A DNA stretch of 64,000 nt from Pleurodeles waltl (Eukaryota > Chordata > Amphibia > Caudata > Salamandridae): the NCBI RefSeq assembly GCF_031143425.1, contig NC_090439.1, positions 640,647,465 to 640,711,464 of the forward strand, written 5' to 3'. The notes below the pieces were generated by a model, which saw nothing but the letters and a program-made list of their open reading frames with translations, was not told the DNA's origin and ran no database searches. The position numbers were made by a program, and so were the translations under genes. Below are positions 33,090 to 43,279 of this stretch, piece after piece; positions within the stretch are counted from its first letter, which is position 1, and each line of letters opens with the position of its first letter.

Positions 33090-35396
33090 ATGGCAGCAAC
33101 CTGTAAGAGTATGTTAGAACTTTTATCTAAATATGCGGAGATGGAACTCACGCAAACCAGTGAGGAAATTACAAAGCTAAAGACAAATCTCGAACAACAT
33201 GAGACACAAGATGAGATCAAAAAATGTTGTAAAGATATGGAGATACGTCTTAAAAAATATGAAGATGAAATAAAATTGAAAAAAAGAAAAAAAAGTTTGC
33301 GGGACAAAAATGACTATGCAACAGGACGTGTCTTAACATTCAGTAGACGATATGACCAAGCTAGGAAGGATTATAGACAAGGTGAAGCCCTACGGCGACA
33401 GGAGACATCCACATCGGAATCGAGTGTGGAGAATATATCAGACCTGGAAGAAACCCCAGGCCCAAGTACATTGGTGGGTCAACCTTTCACTACACTGGAG
33501 GAATATGATGAGCTCAAGACCACAGAGAAAACCTCCAAGAGACAAAGGCGAAGGCGCAGAAACAAAAAGATCAGGAGAGGGGGCAGGTCCTCAGGACTAC
33601 GAGAATTTGGTTGGCAGGATTGCACGACAAACCAGGAGAAAAAATCAATGAAGGATAGAGAGCTGACAGTAGTCAACATCTCTTCTCATACTTTGTCACA
33701 GGATGAACGATCAATATTGGAATGAGGGCTATCTTTCTGTCCAACAGCGAACTTTAACTATATGAAAACACGAATTGACATTGTTCACCTGATCAGGAAA
33801 TTGAAGTTAATGAAAATCTTTGCACAACAAAAAAAGGATGTAACCTTATCACATATAACAGAAATAAACAGTTCAGAGTTGGCTTCAGAATTAATGATCA
33901 GTGATATAGACGGTTTAGCTGCCTTACGAGAACTGGAGATAGGGGAAAGAACATGGGGAACAGATATGGAGCTACTAGAGGATCTAGATTTACAAACAGA
34001 TTGTGCCAGCGGCAGAAGTTTCAAAGCAAAATCGAGATGCAATCCAGTCTTACCACATGATAATATTGATGCTTTTCATGAAGCAGTAACTTTTGAGCTG
34101 CTGAATTTGTGGAAGAGGTCAAAAGATGCTTATGCACGGAATCTAACAGCAGGTCAACGAACAGCACTGACATCTCTCAAGAAAGCAACCTCATTTGTGA
34201 TAAAACCGGCGGATAAGGGCGGCAATGTAGTGTTATGGGATGCTATTAAGTACCAACAAGAAGTTAAGAGGCAACTGCTAAATCCAGCATGTTATGAGAT
34301 ATCTACAATATCAGCTTACCAACATTCTATAAGCAGGTTTCATGATTTGCTTTTTGACGGTGTCATCAGAGTCTTACTTTCCGATGATGAGTACAAGTTT
34401 TTACTGGTACGGAAACCAGTGGCACCTTGCTTCTACCTGCTACCCAAGATTCATAAGGATATTGAAAACCCTCCGGGACGTCCTATAGTATCAGCTAGAG
34501 GCAGCTTTATGGAGAATGTTTCCATTTACTTAGACTATTTTTTGAGTCCGTATGTATTATTAAGAGCTAAGAGAAATTGTAGTACCCCACAAAGTTTTGA
34601 GGAAGAACGATTAATAATGACACAGAGATTTAGATCTAGGGGATATCCATACAGAGTAGTAAAGAGGGCATGCCAAAAGACAGCAGAAGTTCAAAGGGCG
34701 GAACTATTGATTCCCAAAAAGAGAAGAGAAGGCACTAATACCCCGAGATTTGTGACAGTTTTTAATGCATATTCCTCAGAAGTTAAAAAGATTCTCATAA
34801 AATATTGGCATCTCATCAAGGCTGACAGAACAATTGGGCAGCTAGCTAGCCGTACTCCTTTGATAACTTACAAAAGAAGTAGTTCTATAAGGGATATTTT
34901 GGTACATAGTTACACAAGGAAGAATAAAGAATTTTTTTTAGATAAATATCAAGGTTTCTATAAATGTGCCAAGTGCAAAGCATGTAAATACAGTTCAAAT
35001 CGGAAGCAATATGAGTTACCCATGGGCAGTCGAGTGAATATTAAAAAGTATATTAATTGTAATTCAGATTTTGCCATCTATGTAATAGAATGCCCATGTG
35101 GATTACAATATGTCGGCAGCACAATCTTTCCTCTGAAAAAACGCATTCTTGAGCACTGGAGAGCAATATCGAACAAGGATGCTGCGTATCCAGTAGCGCG
35201 ACATTGTAATCTTGAGCATGAGGGGAAAGTTGAGAAGATGAGATTTTTTGGTATAGACAGGGTTCTTGCCACTCCGAGAGGAGGGGACAGAGAAAAACAA
35301 TTAAGGGGATTGGAGTCTGAATACATCATTCAGTTAAATAGCCGTTATCCCTGGGGATTGAACAAGGACGAGGAACTTTCTGTTCATATTGGTTAA
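33090..35396 (+). pseudogene. Penelope RT-GIY-YIG polyprotein, one stop and RT core missing
   Basis: The first in-frame ATG is at 33090. A charged coiled-coil N-terminus (LTQTSEEITKLKTNLEQHE) is followed by a basic RQRRRRRRNKK patch and the RT entry VVNISSHTLSQDERSILE. TGA at 33723-33725 interrupts; the same frame resumes GLSFCPTANFNYMKTRIDIV and is open to 35396. RT finger blocks FVIKPADKGGNVV, FYLLPKIHKD and PPGRPIVSARGS are intact. After YLDYFLSPYV (about 34555) the sequence jumps to a thumb segment NCSTPQSFEEE, so the palm with the catalytic YxDD box is absent, without breaking the frame. A CxxC-type knuckle (CAKCKAC) precedes the endonuclease IECPCGLQYVGSTIFPLKKR...EHW. An active RT is impossible; the endonuclease domain looks complete. 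Confidence 0.85.
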
Positions 35397-35763
35397 CATC
35401 ATGGTGTTAAGGCAGGGTCTGAATATATCAGATCAGGTTACCTCTTATATTCTGTTGGTAAGGCCTACAAAAATATTAACTTGATGATTTATTGTGTAAC
35501 AAACAGTGGCTCATCCAATTAGTGGTATTATTTTTGGTTACACTTGATATTTAAAATGGGAAGAATATATTAAATGGACATTTGAAAAGATAATGTTAGA
35601 AAGTAAATTCCTATGTATATATATATAAACAAAGATAAAAAAATAAATAAAAAAAAATACAAAAAAAGTAATTAATTTTTTCTATGTCTATGGATGAGGG
35701 TTTATATAGATAGTAAATGGGCGGGGCCACATTCTTTCTGTTTAGATATGTCTTGTAAGAAGG

Positions 35764-35800
35764 GCCAAGGAAGAAGACCGTGAAGGTTGAAACGCGTTGC
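35764..35800 (+). other. Possible degenerate hammerhead-like motif in Penelope 3' UTR
   Basis: GGAAGAAGACCGTGAAGGTT followed by GAAACGCG resembles the arrangement CUGAnGA, short stem II (ACC/GGU here), GAAA of hammerhead ribozymes, which are reported in Penelope elements. The first core strand does not match (GGAAGAAG instead of CUGAUGA). I regard it as a relic at best. Confidence 0.2.
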
Positions 35801-35971
35801 CCTATGTTTCTGCTTTATGGATTTTTTAAATAAATGAAGGCCATTGTTTTGCAAGGAGTGCCAGATTTTGATTTGTTTTTTTGGTGTGGATTAAAAATGG
35901 GTCCTGTACCCATCAACTGAGCACCAACCTCGACAGGCGAGCGTTGGAAGGAACACAGGATTACCTTTGGA

Positions 35972-35972
<1 letters not shown>

Positions 35973-36020
<48 letters not shown>

Positions 36021-36094
36021 TCTATCTCTATAGAGATATATATGTATATAGATATCTATAGAGAGATCTATAGATAGATCTCTCTATATATATC

Positions 36095-36132
<38 letters not shown>

Positions 36133-36203
36133 TGTATCTATAGATATATCCATGTAGATATATCTACATAGATATATCTATATATATATATATATAGATC
36201 TAT
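35973..36203. repeat. (TA)n-derived microsatellite with palindromic GATC/CTATAG words
   Basis: Long TA run, then TAGATCTATCTCTATAGAGA-type words that are mutually complementary over about 150 bp, then TA again. The whole tract can fold on itself. Confidence 0.85.
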
Positions 36204-36838
36204 ATTTTTTTAGTAGTTGTATGGTTTCCTTGGGGGCCGAAATGGCCCCAGGGAAACCCTACAACTACTAAAAAAAAATTGTGCCCCCACAGGGGGTCGC
36301 CCTACCCACAGGCGACCCCCTGTCCATTTTTTTTTCTTTTTTTAATTTATTTTTATAAAATTTAGCCCCTGGGGGGGCGCGATCGAAAGTGATTGCGCCC
36401 TCCCCCCCAGGGGGCACCTACCATTTTTTTTTTAAATATGCCCCTGGGGGGGTGGGGGGTGGGCGGCCCGTTTTCCGAGGGGGCCCACCCCCCAAGTGAA
36501 ATCCCTGGTGTCACTTTCAGGAAGGCGTCGTAAGAAAGGGGAGAGTCTCCCCTTTCTTACGAAGCCTTCCCGAATGTGGAGAAGGCCGTTTGGGGCCGTT
36601 TTCCCCATTGGAGCAGGAAGCGGGTGACGTCAGCACGTCTTGTGGCGCGCTGACGTCACAAAGGGGCGGGTGGGGGGCGGGGGGAGACACGGAAAAGCTT
36701 CCGTGTCTCCCGGGGACAAAAAAAAAATCCTCGGGTGCGCACCCGAGGAATTATTACCCCCCTCCCTGGGGTCGTCCACTGGTCGTGACCCGTACCAGGG
36801 AGGTAGTGCGGGCGTCGGCCAGTGGCCGACGCCCGCAC
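36204..36838. repeat. Chain of ten consecutive hairpins
   Basis: Stem arms, in order: 36206-36238/36243-36278 (imperfect); 36289-36301/36311-36323 (13 bp, perfect); 36365-36380/36395-36415; about 36440-36455/36482-36494; 36520-36544/36546-36570 (one mismatch); 36624-36634/36649-36659 (11 bp, perfect); 36682-36694/36699-36711 (13 bp, perfect); 36729-36738/36739-36748 (20-bp perfect palindrome); 36761-36769/36795-36803; 36806-36820/36824-36838 (15 bp, perfect, loop AGT). Stems differ in sequence from each other, so this is not a tandem repeat. G+C is high and the block ends eight bases before the TTAA at 36847. Forward and reverse open frames within it are artefacts. Confidence 0.9.
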
Positions 36839-37116
36839 CCAAGGGGTTAAGTGGGTGCGCAATACGTGCTGCAGGCCCACTAGTAACAGTTAATTTACAG
36901 GCCCTTGGTACAAGGAAGTTATAAGTAAATTAATTATGCCAATTAAGTATATGCCATTCAAACTAGGTTTAGGGGAATGAGCACAAGCACCTTAGCATTG
37001 GTTAGCAATGGTAAAGTGCAGAGTCCTAAGGCCAACAAAAACAAATTTCAACGAACATTGGAGGTAAGTAAGCAGATAATCTGGACAATACCATTCTAAG
37101 GCTCACAGGTCTAACA

Positions 37117-38489
37117 GTCCCCATAAATATTTCCATTCTGTTGATCACTTTTCACTTCAGAAAAAACGATCAGAAAAAGGAAAAGCACCTTCTCTTTTTT
37201 GTTGTTTAAACAGCAGTTGTGATTGTGCTCTGTGAATTGCTTTTCATCTTAGCTGCTGTTTGGCAGCAGGCACTATGACTTGAGAACTATAATAACTTAT
37301 TGTAGCCGAGCAGGTATGCCTTTTCCTTATTACAGGTGAGTAGAGACGTCACAAATCGCCTGTTGTAAGGGAATTAAAGACGGCCTACATTCTGTTTGTA
37401 CATTACTCACCAGAATCCAATAAAAAAATGAACGCAAATTGTTTTACTCTATTTTTCTTTCGTTGTGTATACAAACAATGTATTCACTCTTGTTATCTTT
37501 TGCTGATATACTTGCTGTTTCTTTGTTTCTCTTTGGATGTGAAATCATATAAATTTAATGGAATTGTTGTATTTGCCATTTATTTTTCGGAGCAGCGCCC
37601 AAACATTTACTTATTGAAATGCTCCAAATAGAAAATCAATTGGCTGCAATAACATTGGGAAAGCTTGACTCCAGAACACTTTTGCTTGTAAGAATATACA
37701 TCCAGATTCTGTCTCAAATATGCTATAAAATATTAACCAGTGATTTACCTTGAAGTGAATGACGCCGCATGACGCTCAGAAAAGATTTAATGAAATAACG
37801 TCAGCCAAGTAAATATTTAATTAATCGATATATTTATTCTGTGCCAGACGGAGGCCGTTGGTTGTTTCTGGGTTAAAGGTGTGAGCGTGGTGCTTAAGAT
37901 ATCAGCGCCCTGGTGTGATTAGAGTCACGTGATACATTAGTGGCTCTTCCCAGCGGACCCTGCGCCTGACCCTTTTCTGTTGTTTGTGTTACAGGCAATA
38001 ACTCGGGACTGTACTGAAAGTTAATCTCCTCCTTAATGATGATACATAGTGTTAATTAAAGCACCCACATTTGTAACACGTGCATGCGAAAGCTAACAAA
38101 TGTAGATGAACTTGTTAACATGTAGTGGACGTGCAGAAGACATTGTGCTACAAACAACTACGAATCTCTCTTTAATGATGGGCAGACATGTTGTTATTCA
38201 GCAATAGCAATGGAGTGATCACCATGACGAATGAGAATCGTGAAAAAGAGCTTTCTTCCGGATGCATAAAGAGGCCTGCTGTCTGAAAGATTAATGTATC
38301 TGCTCTAAGCAGCTTATCTTCCTGCTGACTGGGCAAAGTGTGCCCACGGTTCCATAGTTGCAGATGCACTAATTAGACCTGAACCAGAGTAGAACTACTA
38401 AGCCTTGGTTGCACTTAACAGCTGTTGGATGAATAATGGTGCTGGCCATTCTATACATCACTCAGTGCAGTGCCACAGAAGCGGTACCA
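37117..38489. other. No gene recognised
   Basis: AT-rich DNA without an identifiable repeat or coding region. The 67-codon frame at 37428 is Phe/Leu/Tyr-rich by composition. Confidence 0.45.
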
Positions 38490-38745
38490 ACATTGTATTG
38501 CATTGTAATGTATTGTAATTGCATTTATATAGCGCTTGATTCCCCGATGAGGCATTGAAGCGATTTACAGTTAATATAATACTCCTTTGCAGCTCAAAGT
38601 TAGTGGTTAATCTAGTGGGTATTGACGAATATGTTTTAGGTGTGAGCAATTGGGAGGCCATGCAAATTGTTGATGAAATTTATATATATGCTAGAAGATA
38701 TGAACGTACAAATCAAAGATGGGGTGATTGTGATCTGTGAGTTGA
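38490..38745 (-). mobile_element. L2-type retroposon 3'-end fragment
   Basis: On the minus strand it ends in an ATTGT/ATTGC microsatellite (38490-38520) preceded by AAGCGCTATATAAATGC, with a complementary CGCTTCAATGCCTCATC block (38531-38560). This is the same 3'-end architecture as the LINE at 2170. The body upstream (to about 38745) has no coding frame, so it may be a SINE sharing the LINE tail or a 5'-truncated LINE. Confidence 0.6.
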
Positions 38746-39435
38746 GACGAGAAATCTGCAGCAGTAATATAGTAAAAAATAATGCAGGCACGTGTGGGAC
38801 TTAGGGTAGCCCACATTCTGAGAGAATAAGGCATGCGGAGGATGGAGGGTGAGGAGAGGGGTATTCACTAGGAAGAAAGGAGAGAGAACAATTAATAATT
38901 TTAAGTCAATAGTTTTAGGGATATAGTGGGAACAATCTTTTCAAAATGACATGAAATGCAAGGAAGAAGGATACAACCTTAATTGCTCGTGGCGTAAATT
39001 ATACTGTAGCAACAGCCTAGCGTGCACCACCTTCATGTGAGGTGTTTAAACAGCAACCACATGGGTGACAGGCTACACCGAGTTATATAAAAGGATGTAG
39101 ACAATCACCTCAGTGAAATGAAAACTTACATGTAAAACTGCAAAAAGCACTTACACAAAATGAAAATGCAATGCATTATTGAACCAGTAAGATGTGAGGC
39201 TGAGTATTGTCTCGTAGATGTACACAGAAAGATACATATAGGTATAGGACATATATTTAAGCATTGCCATCTTCAAATACCATGAAATACCAATATTTAT
39301 TGTTTTCAGCATAATGTCATAACAAAATGCAATAGTTTGACAAATAAAAATGTCGCAATACATACTTTCTTAGTGCATGTGCACTGGCCTTTGAAGCACA
39401 AACGCTTTGCCGGAATAAACTAAAAAAGATTTAGA
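38746..39435. other. No gene recognised
   Basis: Short A-rich and G/A-rich tracts; nothing classified. Confidence 0.4.
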
Positions 39436-39440
39436 CTTGT

Positions 39441-41699
39441 TGTTACGCCTGTCAGCTTTTGGGCGGTCTTCCCCCAAACCTTTCGCCTGCTTTCCTCCAT
39501 CTTGTCTGTATTTGTGCTCTGTTGGCCTTAGAACTCTGTGCACTTTACCACTGCTAACCAGTGCTAAAGTGCACGTGCTCACTCCCTGGTTTGATAGGCA
39601 TACTCCTCATTTGTAGATTTAATTTACATGTGGGTCCCTTACCGAGCAGTATACCAAATACACAGGGCCTGTAAATTAAACGATACAAGTGGGCCTACAC
39701 CCCTTATTGTGCCACCCACTTAAGTAGCACCTTAAAACTTGTCCGAGGCCTGCCATTGAAACCTGAAGGCAATGCCCCACTGTCATATTGACTTGCAATT
39801 TAAAACCGCTTTCCAAGCCTTAAACTCGTCTTTTATTACAGATATGTCACCCCTAAGGTAGGCCTGGGGTAGCTCATAGGGCAGGGTGCTGTGCAATTAA
39901 AAGGAAGGACATGTACTTTTTTATTTTTTTACATGTCCTAGTAGTGAAAAACTCTCAAATGTGGTTTCACACTACTGAGAGCCATACAACTCCCATAGGG
40001 TAACATTGGGGAATCCTTATTAAAATTAATAAGTTGCAATTCCTAAACTAGAGATGATAGATATGTCATGCTTGGTATCTTTGAACTTGTAATGATAAAC
40101 CCTATTTAATGGTAAAGTCAGAATTATCATTACAAGTTTGGAAATGCTAATTTTAGAAAGTTGGCATTTTCCTGGCCTTAGCCCTATGTGCTTTGTGCTT
40201 GCAGCCTGCCATAGGTCACACAACTGGGTGTAAATGACAGTTGGGACTTTGTGGATTCACCCCAGACAGCCACACAATAGTGGGATTAGCAAGACCTGAA
40301 AGGCTTTTCCACTGGCAGGATGAGGGGAAACAGCTGAGATCTGCTGCCATACAATACGCTTAATGACCATGAATTGTCAGTAAAGCCAGAAAGGAGCCTG
40401 GGCAGAGGAGGTAGGACATTTCTGGAACTTCAGAGAACCTTTCTGGAAAATTTACCCAACTTCTAGGATCAGGGCACCAGGGTATGAAAATAGGATGGTC
40501 AGACCTGCTCCTCAGTTCACTACTGGGCCTACGGAAGGACTCTCAGAGGGCTCTCTGCTGCTGTGTACTCTGCCAGACTGCTGCTGTACCTGGAAGGACT
40601 GCTTTGCTACTTGGAGCATGCTTTAAACCTTCAGTGGACAGCCCTGCTGTAGAGCCCTCCATCTCCACCTGCACCCAGACCACCCGTAGTGACTCAAAGG
40701 GCTAGTTTAGCTGGTCTGCTGTTCTGAGCCACAGGGACATAACAGGCTCCAACTGTTTTGAACCCTGGACCAAGCCTGTGTGAGTGCTGACCCCACAAGA
40801 GATCTCCATCCACTCATGGACTCTTGGTTGTGGTATCCAAGTGCCCAGATGACCAATTTGCAAAAGTGAGGACTTAGACAAAACTTGGCCCAAAAGTGCT
40901 ATGAGAACCAGAAGGAAACGGGTACCAACCTGCTCACCTATCCACTCATGGTGCATCGCCAATCGGATTGACTTCACAGCTTCTCCTGCTACATTCTTCT
41001 CCACAGCAGCAATTCCTTATTCAGCAGTTCCTCACCAAAATGGGTTTCTGACCCTGTGGAACTGTGTTCGGCTACAGCCTTATGCTTTGTCCTATTGGAG
41101 ATTTTGACTTCCATCTCGGCTGCTAAGTCAGAAGGTAAAAATATTTACTGCGGCTTCGCTCCACGGCTATCCAACAACATTGCTTCCTCCTCTGACAGTC
41201 CTGACAGTCTTGCCCTGCTGAAGGTCTACCTTCTCAGTGACTTTTTCTTCAAAAAAGTTCTAAATCCGAAGGTAAGTATTGACCGGGCCCAATGCACATT
41301 TGGTTTCTGAATCATGCTTCATTGTGGTCGGCCTTAACATTTGACTTTGCCCCGGTCTAACAGGACCAGGTGTTATTGGTTGGCGCTTTTCATATCTCTG
41401 GTTTTACTAAATGGATTTTGATGGTTTTGATGTCAAATCATTTACTAAAATATTCTCTATTTTTCTAAATTGGTTTGAGATTTTGATTGTGCTGTGCCTG
41501 CACTGTGTTGCTGTTTGTGTACTGCATAAATACTTAATACATTGCCTGTCAGTTTAGCCTGACTGCTTTTTTTTGCCAAGCTACCCAAGGTTAATCACAG
41601 GTTGCATTATTGACTTTTTGTGGTTCACCCTGCAAGGGATTGTAGCTGTTTCTTGACCATGGTTCACACCCCAGTCAACCAACAACCCAATTTCTCACA
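39441..41699 (+). mobile_element. Solo LTR 'C', complete
   Basis: Runs from TGTTACGCCTGTCAGC (39441) to CAATTTCTCACA (41699), 2,259 bp, flanked on both sides by CTTGT (39436-39440 and 41700-41704). It is uninterrupted, so it serves as the reference for copies A, B and E. Pol III or coding features are absent. The many short CTGC/CAG-rich words at 40500-40700 are typical of this LTR's middle. Confidence 0.85.
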
Positions 41700-42049
41700 C
41701 TTGTCTGTACTAATCATGCCTTCTCCCAATCGACTGATCGATGACAAAATGCATGTGCTTTAGACCTGCTACTAATATCTTGTAATTTAAAAGGAGTACG
41801 ACCTTTTAACCAATTAAATCTTATATACAATTATAGGACACCTCATCTAGTCATATTTAAGCTTTTTTGGAGCATACCTTCTAGTCAAAGTGCAATTGCT
41901 CTGGTGTAATTGAGGTATAGTGACTCTTGGTCCGACAATTTAAAACTTGTCGATACAAACGTTGGCTTAGGTCAAGGGTCACATTTTAAATTTCAATAAT
42001 TTATCAAGAGAGTACTTTTTTAGCTTCATGGTTCCTCGGTGAAAGGAAT

Positions 42050-43190
42050 TTTTCATTGTCCAACGATATGTTTTGGTCATGATCTTCGAACTGGTCTAGT
42101 GGTGCCGGCATCCGATTTCCGTGAAAGTATTAGCCACATGCCTAAACCAGGGTAGAATTTTGTAGGTGTGGCTCCTGCAAAGGTCCTGCAGTACTTTACG
42201 ATATACAAGTTCAGGATTAGACCACATATGGGCCCAGTAAAGAGTGGGTTAAGGGCTATGTGGTCCTGAAATCTGCTCTTAGTACTTACGTTGTTGTGCC
42301 TGGTCCTAGACATAGCATTTGTCTCAAGTTATTCTCAATTGTTTGCAGTGCTATCACTCTTTTGTACCCCCATATTTCTGCTCCAAATGTATGTGCAGCT
42401 TTTACTTTCATTCAGAAGCCATAATAGCAGGTCCAATTATTATTTTGCCACTTTTCCGTGAAAATCGTATCATAGCAGCAGCATAAGAAATCACAGTGAT
42501 TTTGCTATTTTCTAATTATTGATCCCAATTAAGTTTTGACTTGAATCTTATGCTAAGTTAATCATCGGTTTGGGCTCCGTCAATCTGTGCACCATTGATT
42601 TTGCGGCTGAATATTAGCTTTGATCTTGGTGTAAGAATCGTGATCTTAGTGTTTTTGGCATTGATGGTTATCTTCCTACTTTCACAAAAGGTCTCAAAAC
42701 TATTTAAATGGCGATATAGTGAATTTTCTGTACCTGTGAGTAGCACCACATCGTTTGCAAATAGCAGTATTGAAATCTTTTCTTCACCCCCATCAGAGAC
42801 ATCAAGCTTATGATCAGATATAAATCTTGTAGTCATTTAATTAAGGATTAAATAGTGCTGGTGCTAGTACACAGCCTGGTCTTATTGTAGGGTTGGCCTT
42901 GAAGTCCTGGGTGCATTCACCTGTGGGTCATTATTTTGTCCTTGTTTTGTTGCCAGTATGTATTTTGATCAACATTCTTAGAAGTTTGATGGGTAAACCT
43001 TGATTTTTGATTATGCTCCATAATGCTGTTCCGTCAACACAATTAAAAGTTCATTATAGAGACCATACACAATGAAGAGGTTGTTTTCCCATAACAGCCT
43101 GTTTGGAACAAAGTAAGGGCAGCCTCATAACTTGATTTGTGGTGCTCTGCCCTTTATGAAAGCCCACCTGTATTTGCGCTATGATTGGCT
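42050..43190 (-). pseudogene. Non-LTR retrotransposon reverse transcriptase fragment
   Basis: Read on the minus strand: LWSIIKNQGLPIKLLRMLIKIHTG near 43010, then RPGCVLAPALFN near 42880, then KISILLFANDVVLLT at about 42790 and LNSFETFCESRKITINAKNTKI (42700-42640). These are RT blocks in the right order. The catalytic FADD is FAND. Stops and frame changes occur on both sides of 42840. The C-terminal part continues weakly to about 42050. It belongs to a different LINE lineage from the L2 copy, probably Jockey/R1-like or L1-like; I cannot say which. Confidence 0.65.
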
Positions 43191-43279
43191 GTCAACCACC
43201 TGTGTCTCAGGCCTTTGCAAGGAATTGCCTCTATTAGCATGATCACCCTCCAGGTTTTGGACTAAAGCTGCTGATTTTG

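Larger units (their letters stand above)
33050..35972 (+). mobile_element. Penelope-like retroelement with GIY-YIG, internally deleted
   Basis: Bounded on both sides by (TA)n DNA. It carries one long reading frame (33090-35396) and a 3' UTR ending near 35972, with AATAAA at about 35830. The GIY-YIG endonuclease and the RT fingers/thumb residues identify Penelope. No pseudo-LTR duplication was found within the copy, so it is probably a 5'-truncated or simplified insertion. Ends are approximate. Confidence 0.8.
28894..36846. mobile_element. piggyBac-like element bounded by TTAA, carrying nested Penelope
   Basis: TTAA occurs at 28890-28893 and 36847-36850. The left tip is CCTCTTAGCTGCTGGGC and the right tip, reverse-complemented, CCCCTTGGGTGCGGGCG, which are related imperfect terminal repeats starting with the C-run usual for piggyBac ends. 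The flanks are contiguous halves of LTR B. The element holds a ~1-kb leader (28894-29947), a ~375-bp tandem array, about 1.4 kb without clear coding sequence, a Penelope insertion and a chain of hairpins. A second copy of the leader begins at 62861. I found no piggyBac transposase, so classification rests on target site and termini. That all 7.95 kb arrived as one element is inferred. Confidence 0.65.
27400..37116 (-). mobile_element. Solo LTR 'B' (same family as A), split by a piggyBac-like insertion
   Basis: In reverse orientation, 27400-28893 matches the 3' two-thirds of LTR C, including the ACCATTAAATAGGGTTTATCATTAC tract in parts and the CAGCACCCTGACCTATGGGCTAC block. It continues after 36850 (GTGGGTGCGC...GCAGGCCCACT...TTTACAGGCCC) to the LTR terminus TCTAACA at 37116, the complement of TGTTAGA. 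The two halves rejoin exactly at the TTAA that LTR C has at 39740-39743. The left end (the LTR's 3' ~200 bp) is missing, so no target duplication can be shown. Confidence 0.8.

Noticed and set aside
36590..36924. Gly/Pro/Arg-rich frames on both strands, or a CpG-island promoter
   Set aside because: Composition is explained by the GC-rich hairpin stems; there is no gene downstream to serve.
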